From the NCBI GenBank assembly GCA_947446025.1, contig CANFEY010000001.1, forward strand, positions 92,191 to 156,190: a stretch of DNA of 64,000 nucleotides, given 5' to 3'. This document shows, piece after piece, positions 26,836-36,044 of this stretch. Numbering within the stretch: the first letter of the stretch is position 1; each line of letters begins with the position of its first letter. The position numbers were made by a program, and so were the translations under genes. This stretch comes from Bryobacterales bacterium (lineage in GTDB: Bacteria > Acidobacteriota > Terriglobia > Bryobacterales > Bryobacteraceae). The notes under the pieces are model-generated. The model made no database searches and was not told the DNA's origin. It saw only the letters and a program-made list of their open reading frames with translations.

Positions 26836-27596
26836 CCTTAGGACTCCCACTCGCGACGATCTCTGCGTTTCTCGTGGTGCTGGCGCGCGTCGGCGGACTG
26901 GTGGCGTTTTTCCCGCTCCCGGCATTCCGCAGCACGCCCGCGCCGGTGCGGGCGGGGCTGGCGCTGACGCTAACGCTCGCGCTGTTTCCCGTGTGGCCCG
27001 ATCTGCCCAACGCGCTTCCCACGGTGACGCAGATCCTGATCTGGACGTTTTCGGAAGCAGGCCTAGGCCTGGCCGTGGGACTCGCGGTCGCCTTCCTCTT
27101 GGAAGGGTTCCAGCTGGCGATGCAGATTGTCGGGTTGCAGGCGGGCTATGGCTATGCACTCACCATCGACCCGACGAGTCAGGCCGATTCGAGCGTGCTC
27201 CAAGTGATGCTTATGCTCACCACGGGCTGGCTGTTCTTTATCATGGGCTTTGATCGCGAGATAATCCGCATCCTGGCGGCGAGCTTCGTCCGTTTTCCCG
27301 CAGGCTCCTGGGCTCCCTCCGCGGCGAGCCTAGATGGGATTGTGCGGCTCGGTGGCAACATGCTGGTCACCGGGGTGCGGCTGGCGCTGCCGGTGGCCGC
27401 GATCCTGCTGCTGATCGACTTGGCGCTCGCGCTGCTCGGCCGGATGCAACAGCAGTTGCAGCTACTTTCGCTGGCGTTTCCCGCGAAGATGCTGACGGCA
27501 CTGATCATCCTGGCTGCGCTCGCGCCGATGCTGCCGCGCATTTTCTCCACCGCGGCCGAGCGCACCATGGCCTCCATCTGGCGGTTGTTGGGGTAG
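26832..27596 (+). CDS. fliR: Flagellar export gate protein FliR
   Basis: This 254-residue integral membrane protein has about six helices. The start is placed at the TTG at 26832, whose TTGA overlaps the fliQ stop, the same junction as fliP/fliQ. Characteristic segments are LVVLARVGGLVAFFPLPAFRSTPAPVRAGLAL, FQLAMQIVGLQAGYGYALTIDPTSQADSSVL and LALLGRMQQQLQLLSLAFPAKM. FliR caps the export gate and contacts FlhB. The flhB gene starts 1 nt after the stop. Confidence 0.96.
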   Translation: MTLGLPLATISAFLVVLARVGGLVAFFPLPAFRSTPAPVRAGLALTLTLALFPVWPDLPNALPTVTQILIWTFSEAGLGLAVGLAVAFLLEGFQLAMQIVGLQAGYGYALTIDPTSQADSSVLQVMLMLTTGWLFFIMGFDREIIRILAASFVRFPAGSWAPSAASLDGIVRLGGNMLVTGVRLALPVAAILLLIDLALALLGRMQQQLQLLSLAFPAKMLTALIILAALAPMLPRIFSTAAERTMASIWRLLG

Positions 27597-27597
27597 T

Positions 27598-28673
27598 ATG
27601 GCGAGCGGCGGCGAGCAAACAGAAAAGCCTACACAACGGCGGCTGGACCGGGCACGCAAGGAAGGCAATTTCCCGGCCAGCCGCGAGTTCGTGGGAGCGG
27701 TCCACTTCGCCGGCGTCGTGGTGCTGATCTCGATGTTCAGCGGCGATTTTCTAGCGCGGCTCATCCGGCTCACGCGGCACCTGCTGGCGCTCGCATTCAC
27801 CACTTCGCTCACACAGCAGCAATTCGTGACGTTGGCGCGCACGCTCATCGCGCCTGATCTGGTGCCGCTGATCTTCGGCGGCTTCGGACTCGCGGTGCTC
27901 GTGATCGCGATTCAGCTGGGCAGCACGAAGCTCGGCATTTCGTTCGCCAAGCTCGCGCCCGACTTGAAGCGCCTGAATCCGCTCACGAAAATCACGGGCT
28001 TGCCGACGCAGAATATGCCGGTCTTTTCCAGGCCCTCTTGCTGCTGCCGCTGGTCGGCGTGGTGCTGTACTACGAACTCACGGAGAACTTGAACTCGTTC
28101 ATGGAGCTGCCGTGGCTGCATCCCCGCTCGGCCCTCGCGCGAGTTGGACTGACGCTCGAAACGCTGCTGTGGCGGGCCGCGGGATTGTTTCTGCTGATCG
28201 GTGTCATCGACCTGCTGTGGCAGCGGCACCGCTACACCAAGCAGCTCAAGATGTCGAAGCAGGACATCCGCGAAGAGTCGAAAGAATCCGAAGGCAACCC
28301 GCAGATCAAGGCCCGCGTGCGCCGCATTCAGCGCGACATGGCGCGCAAGCAGATGATGCAGGAGGTTGCCAAGGCCACCGCCATCGTCGTCAATCCGACG
28401 CACTACGCGGTGGCGATCCGCTACGCACTTCCGGGCACTCCGGGCGAAGGCTCGGCTCCGCGCGTGGTGGCCAAGGGCAAAAACTTCCTGGCCGCGCGCA
28501 TCCGCGAACGCGCGCGCGAGCATCAGATTCCAATTGTCGAAAACCCGCCGCTTGCGCGCGCGCTGTACAAGTCGGTCGACGTGGGTCAAGAGATTCCCGC
28601 TCACCTTTATCGCGCGGTCGCAGAAATTCTTGCGTACATATATCGACTGATGAATGGACGCCTACCTGGATGA
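27598..28673 (+). pseudogene. flhB: Export-switch protein FlhB, apparent single-base frameshift
   Basis: The first frame (from the ATG at 27598) gives EKPTQRRLDRARKEGNFPASREF and reaches LTKITGLPTQNMPV near 28022, then loses homology. The next frame supplies FQALLLLPLVGVVLYYE to GRLPG and ends at 28673. It includes the helical linker and the autocleavage motif NPTHYAV, which is needed for the rod/hook to filament switch. Adding one T to the TTTT run at 28024-28027 restores one continuous FlhB of normal length. All key residues survive, so this is more likely a sequence error or recent mutation than old decay. flhA does not follow. Confidence 0.9.
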
Positions 28674-28734
28674 TTCCTGCAACCAAGCACTGCATCACGG
28701 CGTCCAATGCAGCAGAAGGAGACACTGGACACCC

Positions 28735-29265
28735 ATGAAAAACAGACACGCGATTTCAACGCTTTTCGCCGCCGCCCTGTTGGCGGTCCCCGGTTTCGCA
28801 TCCCATGGAACACCCGCCCCCAACGCCGCGCTGGAAAGCAACGTTCGGCAGGCGATTAACAAGCTCGCCTACTACGGCGTATTCGATGACCTATCGTTCA
28901 CGTTGGATGATTCCGGAGCGGTAACCCTCAGCGGTCAAGTGATGCAGTACTACGTGCGCAATGCCGCCGTGAGCGCGGTGAAGGACGTCGCCGGTGTGAC
29001 GCGTGTGGATGACAAGATAGAAGTGCTGCCGCTATCTCCGTTCGACAACGGCATCCGCATCCGCGCCTACAACGCAATCTTCGGGTACCCCGCGCTGAGC
29101 CGCTATGCGATCAATGCGCGGCCTCCGATCCGCATTCTGGTGAAGAACGGCAACATCACCTTGGCGGGCGTGGTGAACAATGAGCTGGACCGCACGCTTG
29201 CGTACAACCGGCTCCAGTCGCTTCCCGGTGCTTTCTCGGTAACGAACCAGCTACGGCTCGACTAA
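28735..29265 (+). CDS. Exported double BON-domain protein
   Basis: This 176-residue protein starts at the ATG at 28735, 14 nt after an AAGGAG sequence. After the signal peptide (LFAAALLAVPGFAS) come two BON-like halves. The first (about 35-105) has FTLDDSGAVTLSGQV and VAGVTRVDDKIEVL. The second (about 115-176) has ILVKNGNITLAGVVNNELDRTLAYNRLQSLPGAFSVTNQL. BON domains bind phospholipid or stabilise the envelope, as in OsmY. It is followed by a strong terminator. It is not part of the flagellar apparatus. Confidence 0.87.
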   Translation: MKNRHAISTLFAAALLAVPGFASHGTPAPNAALESNVRQAINKLAYYGVFDDLSFTLDDSGAVTLSGQVMQYYVRNAAVSAVKDVAGVTRVDDKIEVLPLSPFDNGIRIRAYNAIFGYPALSRYAINARPPIRILVKNGNITLAGVVNNELDRTLAYNRLQSLPGAFSVTNQLRLD

Positions 29266-29324
29266 GTTCGGGTCCCGGACGCAGTCACCTTCTCCCCGAT
29301 GCTCGCGGAGAAACCGGGAACCCC

Positions 29325-29362
29325 ACGGCGGCTCAGGCACCTCCGACCTGAGCCGCCGTTTT
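29325..29362 (+). terminator. Rho-independent terminator of the BON gene
   Basis: A perfect 13-bp stem (ACGGCGGCTCAGG with its complement), a 9-nt loop and a short T run lie 60 nt after the BON stop codon. Confidence 0.9.
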
Positions 29363-29377
29363 CCATGAGCACCGCGC

Positions 29378-29383
29378 TAGAAT
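29378..29383 (+). promoter_or_regulatory. -10 hexamer TAGAAT of the HEAT gene
   Basis: TAGAAT lies 7 nt before the GTG at 29391, giving leaderless geometry immediately downstream of the BON terminator. Confidence 0.45.
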
Positions 29384-29390
29384 ACAAACG

Positions 29391-30671
29391 GTGAGACTCC
29401 TAACGATTTCCGTCCTAAGCGTCACGCTGTTAGTAGCGCAGCCTGCCACCGACCCCAAGGAGCGCTCGCGCGCGGTCCGCGAGTTGGGCAAGCTCGGCAT
29501 CGAAGGCATCGCCGGCATCGCGGCCTACATCCCCGACCCCGCCGCCGAGGTCCGCGTGGAAGCGGCGAAACGCCTCAACGACATCGGCGGCCCCCGCACC
29601 CTGCCTTCGCTCGTCCGCCTCACCTCGGACGCCGACCCGGAAGTCCAGATCAACGCCATCGATGGACTCATCAACATTTTCGTCCCCGGCTACCTGAAGT
29701 CCGGGATCGCGCGCACCACGACGCGCTCTGGCGATGCACTCAAAGTAAAGTTCAACGAACCCGGAGACCTCGTCATCGACGGCTACGTCAACGTCGCTCC
29801 CGAGGCCATCGCCGCCGCCACCGACGTGCTGGCAAAATCGAAGAGCCTCGAATCCCGAGCCAATGCCGCCCGGGCGCTCGGCATCTTCCGCGCAAGGTCG
29901 GCGATCCCGCAACTCAGCGAAGCCCTCTATTCAAAAGACGACCAGCTGATGTACGAATCATTGGTCGCCATCCAGAAGATCCGTGACCCCAACGCGGGCG
30001 CAAGCGTTGCCTTCCTCGTGCGCGACCTCAACGAAAAAATCCAGACCGCCGCCCTTCGCGCGAGCGGCATCCTCCGGGCTAAGCAGGCCGCCCCCGCCAT
30101 CCGCACCGTGATCGACGACAAACCCACGCCGCGCATTCTGCGAGAGGCCGGCGACGCGCTCGCCATGATCGCCGACCCCGCGGACCGCGGCATTTTCCTC
30201 CGCTTCCTGGCAGAGCGAGACCCCTACCTCCGTGGCTCCGCCGCCGAAGGCCTCGCGCGCATCAGGAATCCCGGCGACGCCGAGCGCTTGAACCAGGCCT
30301 TTGAAGCCGAGCGCGAGTTCGGCCCGCGCTTGTCCATGGCCTTTGCGCTGGCTTCACTCGGTCGCTTGGAGATCAACGACTTCAGCCCCTTCCGCTACCT
30401 CATTGCCAACGGACTCAACCGGGCAATGTTCCGCAGCGTGGCCCTGGCGTACCTAACGGAACTGACCCGCGAGTCCGCCGCACGGCTGACGCTCTACCCA
30501 AGCATCGCCCGTGCCACCAAGGACGAGAAGACCGGCATCTGTCAGATCCTGGCGGAGAGCGGTCAGCAAGACAGCGTGCAGTATGTGGTGGGGTTGAAAG
30601 ACGACAATGACCCCGAGGTCGCGCAGATCTGCCTTCGCAGTCTGCGGACACTCGAGGCCCGTCTGAAATAA
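29391..30671 (+). CDS. Exported HEAT-repeat protein
   Basis: This 426-residue protein has a short signal peptide (MRLLTISVLSVTLLVAQ). It then has tandem alpha-helical HEAT repeats, seen as recurring VRVEAAKRLNDIG, VQINAIDGLINI, RANAARALGIF and LRGSAAEGLARI segments about 30 residues apart. Such solenoids mediate protein interactions. No catalytic residues stand out, so it is probably a periplasmic scaffold. A GTG start is supported by the adjacent -10 hexamer. Confidence 0.83.
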   Translation: MRLLTISVLSVTLLVAQPATDPKERSRAVRELGKLGIEGIAGIAAYIPDPAAEVRVEAAKRLNDIGGPRTLPSLVRLTSDADPEVQINAIDGLINIFVPGYLKSGIARTTTRSGDALKVKFNEPGDLVIDGYVNVAPEAIAAATDVLAKSKSLESRANAARALGIFRARSAIPQLSEALYSKDDQLMYESLVAIQKIRDPNAGASVAFLVRDLNEKIQTAALRASGILRAKQAAPAIRTVIDDKPTPRILREAGDALAMIADPADRGIFLRFLAERDPYLRGSAAEGLARIRNPGDAERLNQAFEAEREFGPRLSMAFALASLGRLEINDFSPFRYLIANGLNRAMFRSVALAYLTELTRESAARLTLYPSIARATKDEKTGICQILAESGQQDSVQYVVGLKDDNDPEVAQICLRSLRTLEARLK

Positions 30672-30692
30672 GTTGGAAAGAACGGAAGCGGC

Positions 30693-30902
30693 TTACTTCG
30701 CCTTCTTCTGTTTCTGCTGACCGACGCGGACCTTGAACTGCTTCTGCATCGCTTCACTGTGCGCCTTCCAGTCAAACCGCTTGGCGGCGTCGGACAAATA
30801 GGCGTTGACGTCGACATCCTTGGGAAGAACAGCCATCAAGGTGGCGGACAGAGCCCCGTCCGGGCTGCTGATGCGGTAGCGCTTTACGTTGGGAATTGCC
30901 AT
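30693..30902 (-). CDS. Small basic hypothetical protein
   Basis: This 69-residue protein reads MAIPNVKRYRISSPDG at the N-terminus and ends in a Lys-rich tail (QQKQKKAK). There is no membrane segment. The conserved-looking middle (AYLSDAAKRFDWKAHSEAM) is helical. I do not recognise a family. It stands alone between two convergent or tandem genes. Confidence 0.6.
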   Translation of the reverse strand: MAIPNVKRYRISSPDGALSATLMAVLPKDVDVNAYLSDAAKRFDWKAHSEAMQKQFKVRVGQQKQKKAK

Positions 30903-30925
30903 AACTCATCTAGGGTAGCACGGAG

Positions 30926-32089
30926 CTAGCCAAGCTTGTTCAGCATTCCCGCCAATTCGTACAGCCCGATGGCTTCGGTGTTGTGGCGGATGGGGTAACG
31001 CTCCGTGCCAGAGTTCACCATGAAGCGCTGTGTGGCCTTCAGGTCCTCGCAACCGGCGTAGAAGCCCTTCTCCGGCCGCGAGGATTGGCCGCGTTTGATG
31101 TCGATTGCCCACAGGCCGTGCCCCGGCATCTCCAGCACCAGGTCCACCTCCGCCCCGGCGGCCGTACGGTAGAACAGGGCTGCGGTTTGCGGAGGTGCCA
31201 CACGGAGTAGATTCTCGATGACGAATCCCTCCCAGCTATCTCCGCACACCGGGTGCCCCAGCAGGTCATCGTAGTCGCGGATGCGCAGCAGCGAATGCAC
31301 CACGCCGCTATCGCGGATGTAGACCTTTGGGGCTTTGATCAGCCGCTTGCCTGCGTTGGTTTGATACGGCTGCAAGCGGCGCACTAACATCAGGTCGACC
31401 AGCAAGTCGAGATAGCGGGCTACGGTCTTCCCGTCCACGGCGAGCCCCCGGGCGAGTTGCGCTGCGTTGAATAGGCCGCCCTGCACGTGCGCGAGCATGG
31501 TCCAAAAGCGCAGCAGCGTTGTCGCCGGAATGCGCAAGCCGAATTGCGGAATGTCGCGCTCCAGGTACGTGCGGATGAAGTCCTCCCGCCAAGTCATGCT
31601 GCCAGCGTCGTCCGGCGTGCTGAAAGCGTCCGGAAATCCGCCTCGCACCCAAAGTTTAGTGTGATTCTCCGGCGGCAACTCCAGCACGTCGAGCGGTCCC
31701 AGCTCCAGGTAAGAAATGCGCCCGGCAAGAGTCTCGGACTGGCGGAACAAATCGGACGAAGCCGAGCCCAGCAACAGGAATCGGCCAGAGCGCTTGCCCC
31801 GACGCCGACCCTGGTCAATGAGGCCTCGCAGGGTTTGAAACAGCTCTGGCACCCGCTGCACCTCATCCAGGATTACTAGGTCATCCTCGTGGGCCGTAAG
31901 GTAGGCTAGGCCGTCGCCGAGCTTCTCCCGGTCGGCAGGGGACTCTAAGTCTAGGTAAAAATTGCCTCTGGCGCCCGTCACTGCATGAGCAAGCGTAGTC
32001 TTTCCCGCTTGGCGGGGGCCAAGCAGGGCGACGGCGGGAATGTGCCTCAGGCGGTCCCAAACCTTTGATTCTATGCGCCGAGAGTACAT
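30926..32089 (-). CDS. AAA+ ATPase with DUF4143 domain
   Basis: This 387-residue protein starts at the ATG at 32089. It has Walker A LLGPRQAGKTTLAH, Walker B LVILDEVQRVPELF, and a sensor-like LLGSASSDLF. The C-terminal DUF4143 part includes GLAVDGKTVARYLDLLVDLMLVRRLQPY and the nuclease-like FYRTAAGAEVDLVLEMPG...AIDIKRGQS, with an E-V-D...I-D-I-K pattern like PD-(D/E)XK folds. The family is widespread and often near mobile or stress loci, but its role is unclear. Confidence 0.9.
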   Translation of the reverse strand: MYSRRIESKVWDRLRHIPAVALLGPRQAGKTTLAHAVTGARGNFYLDLESPADREKLGDGLAYLTAHEDDLVILDEVQRVPELFQTLRGLIDQGRRRGKRSGRFLLLGSASSDLFRQSETLAGRISYLELGPLDVLELPPENHTKLWVRGGFPDAFSTPDDAGSMTWREDFIRTYLERDIPQFGLRIPATTLLRFWTMLAHVQGGLFNAAQLARGLAVDGKTVARYLDLLVDLMLVRRLQPYQTNAGKRLIKAPKVYIRDSGVVHSLLRIRDYDDLLGHPVCGDSWEGFVIENLLRVAPPQTAALFYRTAAGAEVDLVLEMPGHGLWAIDIKRGQSSRPEKGFYAGCEDLKATQRFMVNSGTERYPIRHNTEAIGLYELAGMLNKLG

Positions 32090-32282
32090 GGATTTCTGAT
32101 AACCATGCAATTGCGTAATCTAACTCCATATTTGCATGGTTGAAACGTTCGCCTGAGCGATGCATCCTCTCCCATATCCGGTCCAACTCCGACGGGCCGG
32201 ATCACCGGTGGCGGGGGACGCGAGGTGCTGCTTCGGCGGTACCTCGCGCATCGGGCGGCAAAATGTGGTCCAATCGACCTGT

Positions 32283-33137
32283 ATGAAGACCCTAGCCGCG
32301 ATTCTTCTGGCCACGGTGCTCCCCGCTTCAGCGCAACTGGACCTCTCTGGAGTATGGGTGCCGGTATTTCACGAAGACCAACCGGAGCGCATCCCCGGCC
32401 CCGCGCTCGCCGATTTTGTTGGCTTGCCCGTTAACGATGCAGCGCGCAAATGGGCGCTGGCCTGGGACCCGGACCGGCTCACGGCCCAAGAGCACCAATG
32501 CCAGGTCCACACCGCGGCCTACATTTACCGCGGCCCTCTGTTGCTGCGCGTGTGGGATGAGCGCGATCTGCAAACGCAAAACATTGTTGCGCAGCGCCAG
32601 TACATCAACAACTACGAGCAGAACCGCACCATCTACCTGGATGGCCGCCCGCACCCGCCGGACCACTATCCGCACACCTGGATGGGGTTCTCCACCGGCG
32701 AATGGCAAGGCAACGTGCTGACGGTCTACACCACGCACATCAAGCAGGGCTGGCACCGCCGCAACGGCCTGCCTTCGAGCGACCGCATCACGCTGACCGA
32801 ACACTTCATCCGCCACGCTGACCACCTGACGCACGTCAGCATCGTCACCGACCCCGACTATCTGGAAGAGCCGCTCATCAAGAGTCAGGATTTCGTGCTC
32901 AGCCTGACAGCAGGCCTGGAAACGCAGGGCACCAATTTGCTGTCCAACTGGCTCTACCCCTGCGAGTACGTGGAAGAGGCACCCTGGCATCTCCGCGATC
33001 GCGTACAGAGTTTCACGCCGGGAGAAAATCCGTTCCTGGACGAATTCGCAAAGCAGAGCGGCATCCCGCGCGAGGCGGCGCTGGGCGGAGCCGCCACCAT
33101 GTATCCCGAGTATCGCGAGACTTTGCCCCGTCGTTAA
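32283..33137 (+). CDS. Exported SGVW-family protein, copy 3 (divergent member)
   Basis: This 284-residue protein has a signal peptide (MKTLAAILLATVLPASA) and mature QLDLSGVWVPVF. It keeps TIYLDGRPHPP, FSTGEWQGNVLTVYTTH and LTEHFIRHADHL, but the WEGDTLVV block is altered. The C-terminus is longer (about 70 residues) than in copies 1 and 2. The ATG at 32283 follows a weak TCCAAT box 8 nt upstream. Its function is unknown. Neighbours do not include a DUF6152 gene. Confidence 0.75.
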   Translation: MKTLAAILLATVLPASAQLDLSGVWVPVFHEDQPERIPGPALADFVGLPVNDAARKWALAWDPDRLTAQEHQCQVHTAAYIYRGPLLLRVWDERDLQTQNIVAQRQYINNYEQNRTIYLDGRPHPPDHYPHTWMGFSTGEWQGNVLTVYTTHIKQGWHRRNGLPSSDRITLTEHFIRHADHLTHVSIVTDPDYLEEPLIKSQDFVLSLTAGLETQGTNLLSNWLYPCEYVEEAPWHLRDRVQSFTPGENPFLDEFAKQSGIPREAALGGAATMYPEYRETLPRR

Positions 33138-33165
33138 TCCGCTTGCTACAGTTGAAGATTCACCA

Positions 33166-34587
33166 ATGCAAAAACGAATCGGGGTCTTCGGCTGGGGCAT
33201 CGTCGCGCCGAAGTCGCCTAACATTGAAACCTTCCGCCGCAATCTGACTTCCTCGGATAGCTGGCTTGCGCCCTTCAACGGCTTTGGACCAGACAACTTC
33301 CTTGTGGGCACCCCGGAGTTCGACTTTGCGGATTATCACGGTTGGGTGGGGGAGCGATTCGCGCCGCGGCATTTCCAGCGTTTGGTGGACAAGATGGACT
33401 ACCCATCCCTCTATGCCGTGGGGGCGTTCATTCAATCCTTGGCACAGAATCCTGGCTTGGAACAGGTGTTGCAGGAATTGAAGGGTCAGGCGCACGTGTA
33501 CGTCGGCACGGGGTTGGGCAGCCTGCACACCATCCACGACGCCAGTGTTGCTTTGTACGAATCGCAGCAGCAGTGGGATAAGTTTTGGGCGGGGCGCGAA
33601 GCTGGGCTGCAGGAATACCTGGACGAACTCGCGAAAATCGACGGCTTGGCAATTGAGGGCGGCATCGAGGCTGGCAAGCTCCACGCCATCCGCGAGAAGG
33701 AAAAGAGCCGCGTCCGGCTGCAGGAGAAATGGAGCGCTCCCGAACCTCCGTGGAATGTTTCCGCAAAGCTCATCTGGAACATTCACAACACGCCCGCGGC
33801 GCAGATTTCTATTCTAGGGAAGATCACCGGCATGGCATTCGCGCCCGTGGCCGCGTGCTCTACGTTCGGAGTGGCGCTGCGCTTGGCGATGAGCGCGATC
33901 CAGTCGGGCGAGGCGAAGGCAGTGGTGATCGGCGCGACCGATCCGCCGCCGCATCCGCTAACCGTTGGATCGTTTTACAACGCACGCGTGCTCTCGGCGG
34001 ACCGCAATCTATCCGCGCCGCTTACGCGGTTGCAGGGCACGCATGTGGCGGGTGGGTCCGTGGTGTGGATCGTGGGCGATATGGAATACATGCAGGCCCG
34101 CGGGTTCAAGCCGCTCGGTATGGAGCCCGTTGGCGTGGGCGTCACGTCGGACGCGGACCACATCATCACCCCTTCGCCGGGCGGGCCGCGCGCCGCGATG
34201 ACAGAGGCTATGCACAACGCGGGCGTGGGACCGGACGACATCGGCACCTGGGACCTGCACGCCACGGCCACACCCGGCGATTATGCTGAGATGACCACGT
34301 TGCGGTCCATGTTCCCCGATTCGTTGTTGGTTACGGCTCGAAAAGGCACCTTTGGTCACGGCATGAGCGCGGGCGGCGGATGGGAACTCACCGCGCAGTA
34401 TTTGGGTTACGCCGAAGGCCACCTGTTCCCGACGCCGCTGGTGCGCTCCGAACTCAACACCACCATCGGCGGGATGCACCAGAACTTCGTGTTCAACACA
34501 GCGTGCGATATTCCGCCCGGGCTGACTGGCAAGCTTTCCATGGGGATCGGCGGGATCAACGCCTGCGTGATTTCCCGGCCGCTCTAG
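33166..34587 (+). CDS. Stand-alone beta-ketoacyl synthase-like protein
   Basis: This 473-residue thiolase-fold protein has a KAS active-site cysteine, Cys231, in [17 protein letters not shown]. It also has histidines in [10 protein letters not shown] and [16 protein letters not shown], giving the C-H-H triad of condensing enzymes. Gly-rich closing motif [14 protein letters not shown] is present. The usual KPMLGH motif is replaced by a [12 protein letters not shown] version, and about 110 residues (85-195) are inserted relative to FabF. No acyl carrier protein or partner is adjacent. It likely condenses acyl groups, but the product is unknown. Confidence 0.85.
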   Translation: MQKRIGVFGWGIVAPKSPNIETFRRNLTSSDSWLAPFNGFGPDNFLVGTPEFDFADYHGWVGERFAPRHFQRLVDKMDYPSLYAVGAFIQSLAQNPGLEQVLQELKGQAHVYVGTGLGSLHTIHDASVALYESQQQWDKFWAGREAGLQEYLDELAKIDGLAIEGGIEAGKLHAIREKEKSRVRLQEKWSAPEPPWNVSAKLIWNIHNTPAAQISILGKITGMAFAPVAACSTFGVALRLAMSAIQSGEAKAVVIGATDPPPHPLTVGSFYNARVLSADRNLSAPLTRLQGTHVAGGSVVWIVGDMEYMQARGFKPLGMEPVGVGVTSDADHIITPSPGGPRAAMTEAMHNAGVGPDDIGTWDLHATATPGDYAEMTTLRSMFPDSLLVTARKGTFGHGMSAGGGWELTAQYLGYAEGHLFPTPLVRSELNTTIGGMHQNFVFNTACDIPPGLTGKLSMGIGGINACVISRPL

Positions 34588-35123
34588 TAGAACAGATACT
34601 TGCGCCACTGATCGTCGCTCTTACCGAGCAATCGCATCAGGTGCCTGCTGGTATGCAGGCTGAACGGCTTGGGCATACGCGCCAGCGTTAGCCCGGCTTC
34701 CTCAGGAGTCCGGCTGCCCTTGCGATTGTTGCAGGGGTGGCAGCAGGCGACCAAGTTTTCCCACGAGGACTCCCCACGGCGCGAACGCGGCACCACGTGG
34801 TCCAGCGTCAGTTCGCCGGAGTTGAGTGTCTTCAGGCAATACTGGCAGGTGTAGCGGTCCCGCATCAGGATGTTTTTCCGCGAGAGAGCACGGGTCTGGT
34901 GCGGCATGCGGCGGTATTCCAGCAAGCGGATCACGCTGGGCACGGGCACATCGCGGCGCGCCGAACGCAAGTGTCCCGCCGAATGCTCTTCGGTGGACGC
35001 TACGCCCTTCAACACCAGCACCAACGCGCGGCGAGCGGCGCAGACGTTAATTGGTTCATAGCTGGCGTTCAAAACAAGAACAGGACGATGCAAGCGGTCT
35101 TTTTGTTGCTGCAGTGCAATCAT
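34584..35123 (-). CDS. HNH endonuclease family protein
   Basis: This 179-residue protein has an N-terminal [25 protein letters not shown] block. A classical HNH zinc finger follows: [33 protein letters not shown], with two CxxC pairs and the central D-H...N...N/H residues. This short chromosomal HNH subfamily is nearly universal in Acidobacteria, Cyanobacteria and Bacteroidetes. Its substrate is unknown. The start overlap (ATGA) with comF suggests co-expression in DNA processing. Confidence 0.9.
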   Translation of the reverse strand: MIALQQQKDRLHRPVLVLNASYEPINVCAARRALVLVLKGVASTEEHSAGHLRSARRDVPVPSVIRLLEYRRMPHQTRALSRKNILMRDRYTCQYCLKTLNSGELTLDHVVPRSRRGESSWENLVACCHPCNNRKGSRTPEEAGLTLARMPKPFSLHTSRHLMRLLGKSDDQWRKYLFY

Positions 35124-35875
35124 GCGTGAGCCCTCAGCGTGTTCAAGTCAATCGCAGTCCGCCGGTCTGTTCTGGCCAACGTGAGCAGGGTCACGCGGGC
35201 AGCACCGGCCCGTTTCAACGCGCGCCCGCATGCCGATGCCGTGGCGCCCGTTGTCAATACGTCGTCGACCAGCAGGACGTGTTTCCCGTCCAGCCGGCCG
35301 CGAATCTCAAAAGCTCCTTCAACATTGGCCCGGCGTTTGGCGTTGGTGAGGCCCGCCTGGGCACTTGTATTTCTCTTGCGCCGCGCGGCGTTGCGCACGG
35401 GAATGTTCCAGCGCCGTCCGATCTCGCGGGCCAGCAACTCGGATTGATTGAACCCGCGCTGCCAGCGCTTCCACCAGTGCAGCGGCATCGGCACGACGAC
35501 ATCCACAGCCAGCTCCCGAGGCAGCGCGCGCGCCAGCATTGCTCCGAAGTCGGCAGCCAGGGGCTCCATCTTCCCGTACTTGAATAGATGCACCAGCTGC
35601 CGCAAGGTTCCTTCGTAGGAACCGTAGGTATAGGCGGCGTCGAAACCCTTGGTCCCGAGCCGGCACAACGCGCACTGCCCCGCTTCATCCAAAGGAGCCC
35701 GGTTCACAAAAGGAGTCTTGCAGGAGACGCAGTAGAATTCGGCCTCAAATGGCGTGGGTGCCGAGAGGCAACGCGAGCAGACCGGCACGCGCGAAAATTC
35801 GAGCAGAGCTTCGCCACACACGTGGCAATCATCAGGAAAAATCAGGTTCAAAAGACGATGACTCGCCCTTGACAT
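35120..35875 (-). CDS. comF: ComF-type phosphoribosyltransferase-like protein
   Basis: This 251-residue protein has N-terminal zinc-finger pairs (CHVC...CSRC, CVSC...CALC) and a PRTase domain with [27 protein letters not shown] and the PRPP loop [26 protein letters not shown]. ComF proteins assist natural DNA uptake in competent bacteria. In non-competent ones the role is undefined. The gene is the first of a two-gene operon with the HNH endonuclease gene. Confidence 0.9.
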   Translation of the reverse strand: MSRASHRLLNLIFPDDCHVCGEALLEFSRVPVCSRCLSAPTPFEAEFYCVSCKTPFVNRAPLDEAGQCALCRLGTKGFDAAYTYGSYEGTLRQLVHLFKYGKMEPLAADFGAMLARALPRELAVDVVVPMPLHWWKRWQRGFNQSELLAREIGRRWNIPVRNAARRKRNTSAQAGLTNAKRRANVEGAFEIRGRLDGKHVLLVDDVLTTGATASACGRALKRAGAARVTLLTLARTDRRTAIDLNTLRAHA

Positions 35876-36030
35876 GGCGTGAGTAACACCCGCGCCAGCT
35901 GTCCACCGAAAACGACTCTCAGGCGAGAGCAGGTTACTCGAGAAGACGCACCTCCAGCTTACGCCTTCAGTTTACACCACCCGAAGTTCACGCGTTGGCC
36001 TGCGTTGGCCGTTCGGCATAGGAGGGATGT

Positions 36031-36036
36031 TACACT
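36031..36036 (+). promoter_or_regulatory. -10 hexamer TACACT of the ligM-like gene
   Basis: TACACT lies 8 nt before the ATG at 36045. Confidence 0.42.
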
Positions 36037-36044
36037 GACAAAAT

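Noticed and set aside
28015..28035. Programmed ribosomal frameshift in flhB
   Set aside because: No X XXY YYZ slippery heptamer or downstream pseudoknot was evident. A one-base homopolymer change is a simpler explanation.
35903..35935. Glycine-riboswitch-like words CACCGAA and CTCTCAGGC upstream of the ligM-like gene
   Set aside because: The 5' GGAGAG arm, the internal hairpin between the two words and the trailing AAAGGAC are missing. CTCTC instead pairs with an adjacent GAGAG to form a small hairpin.
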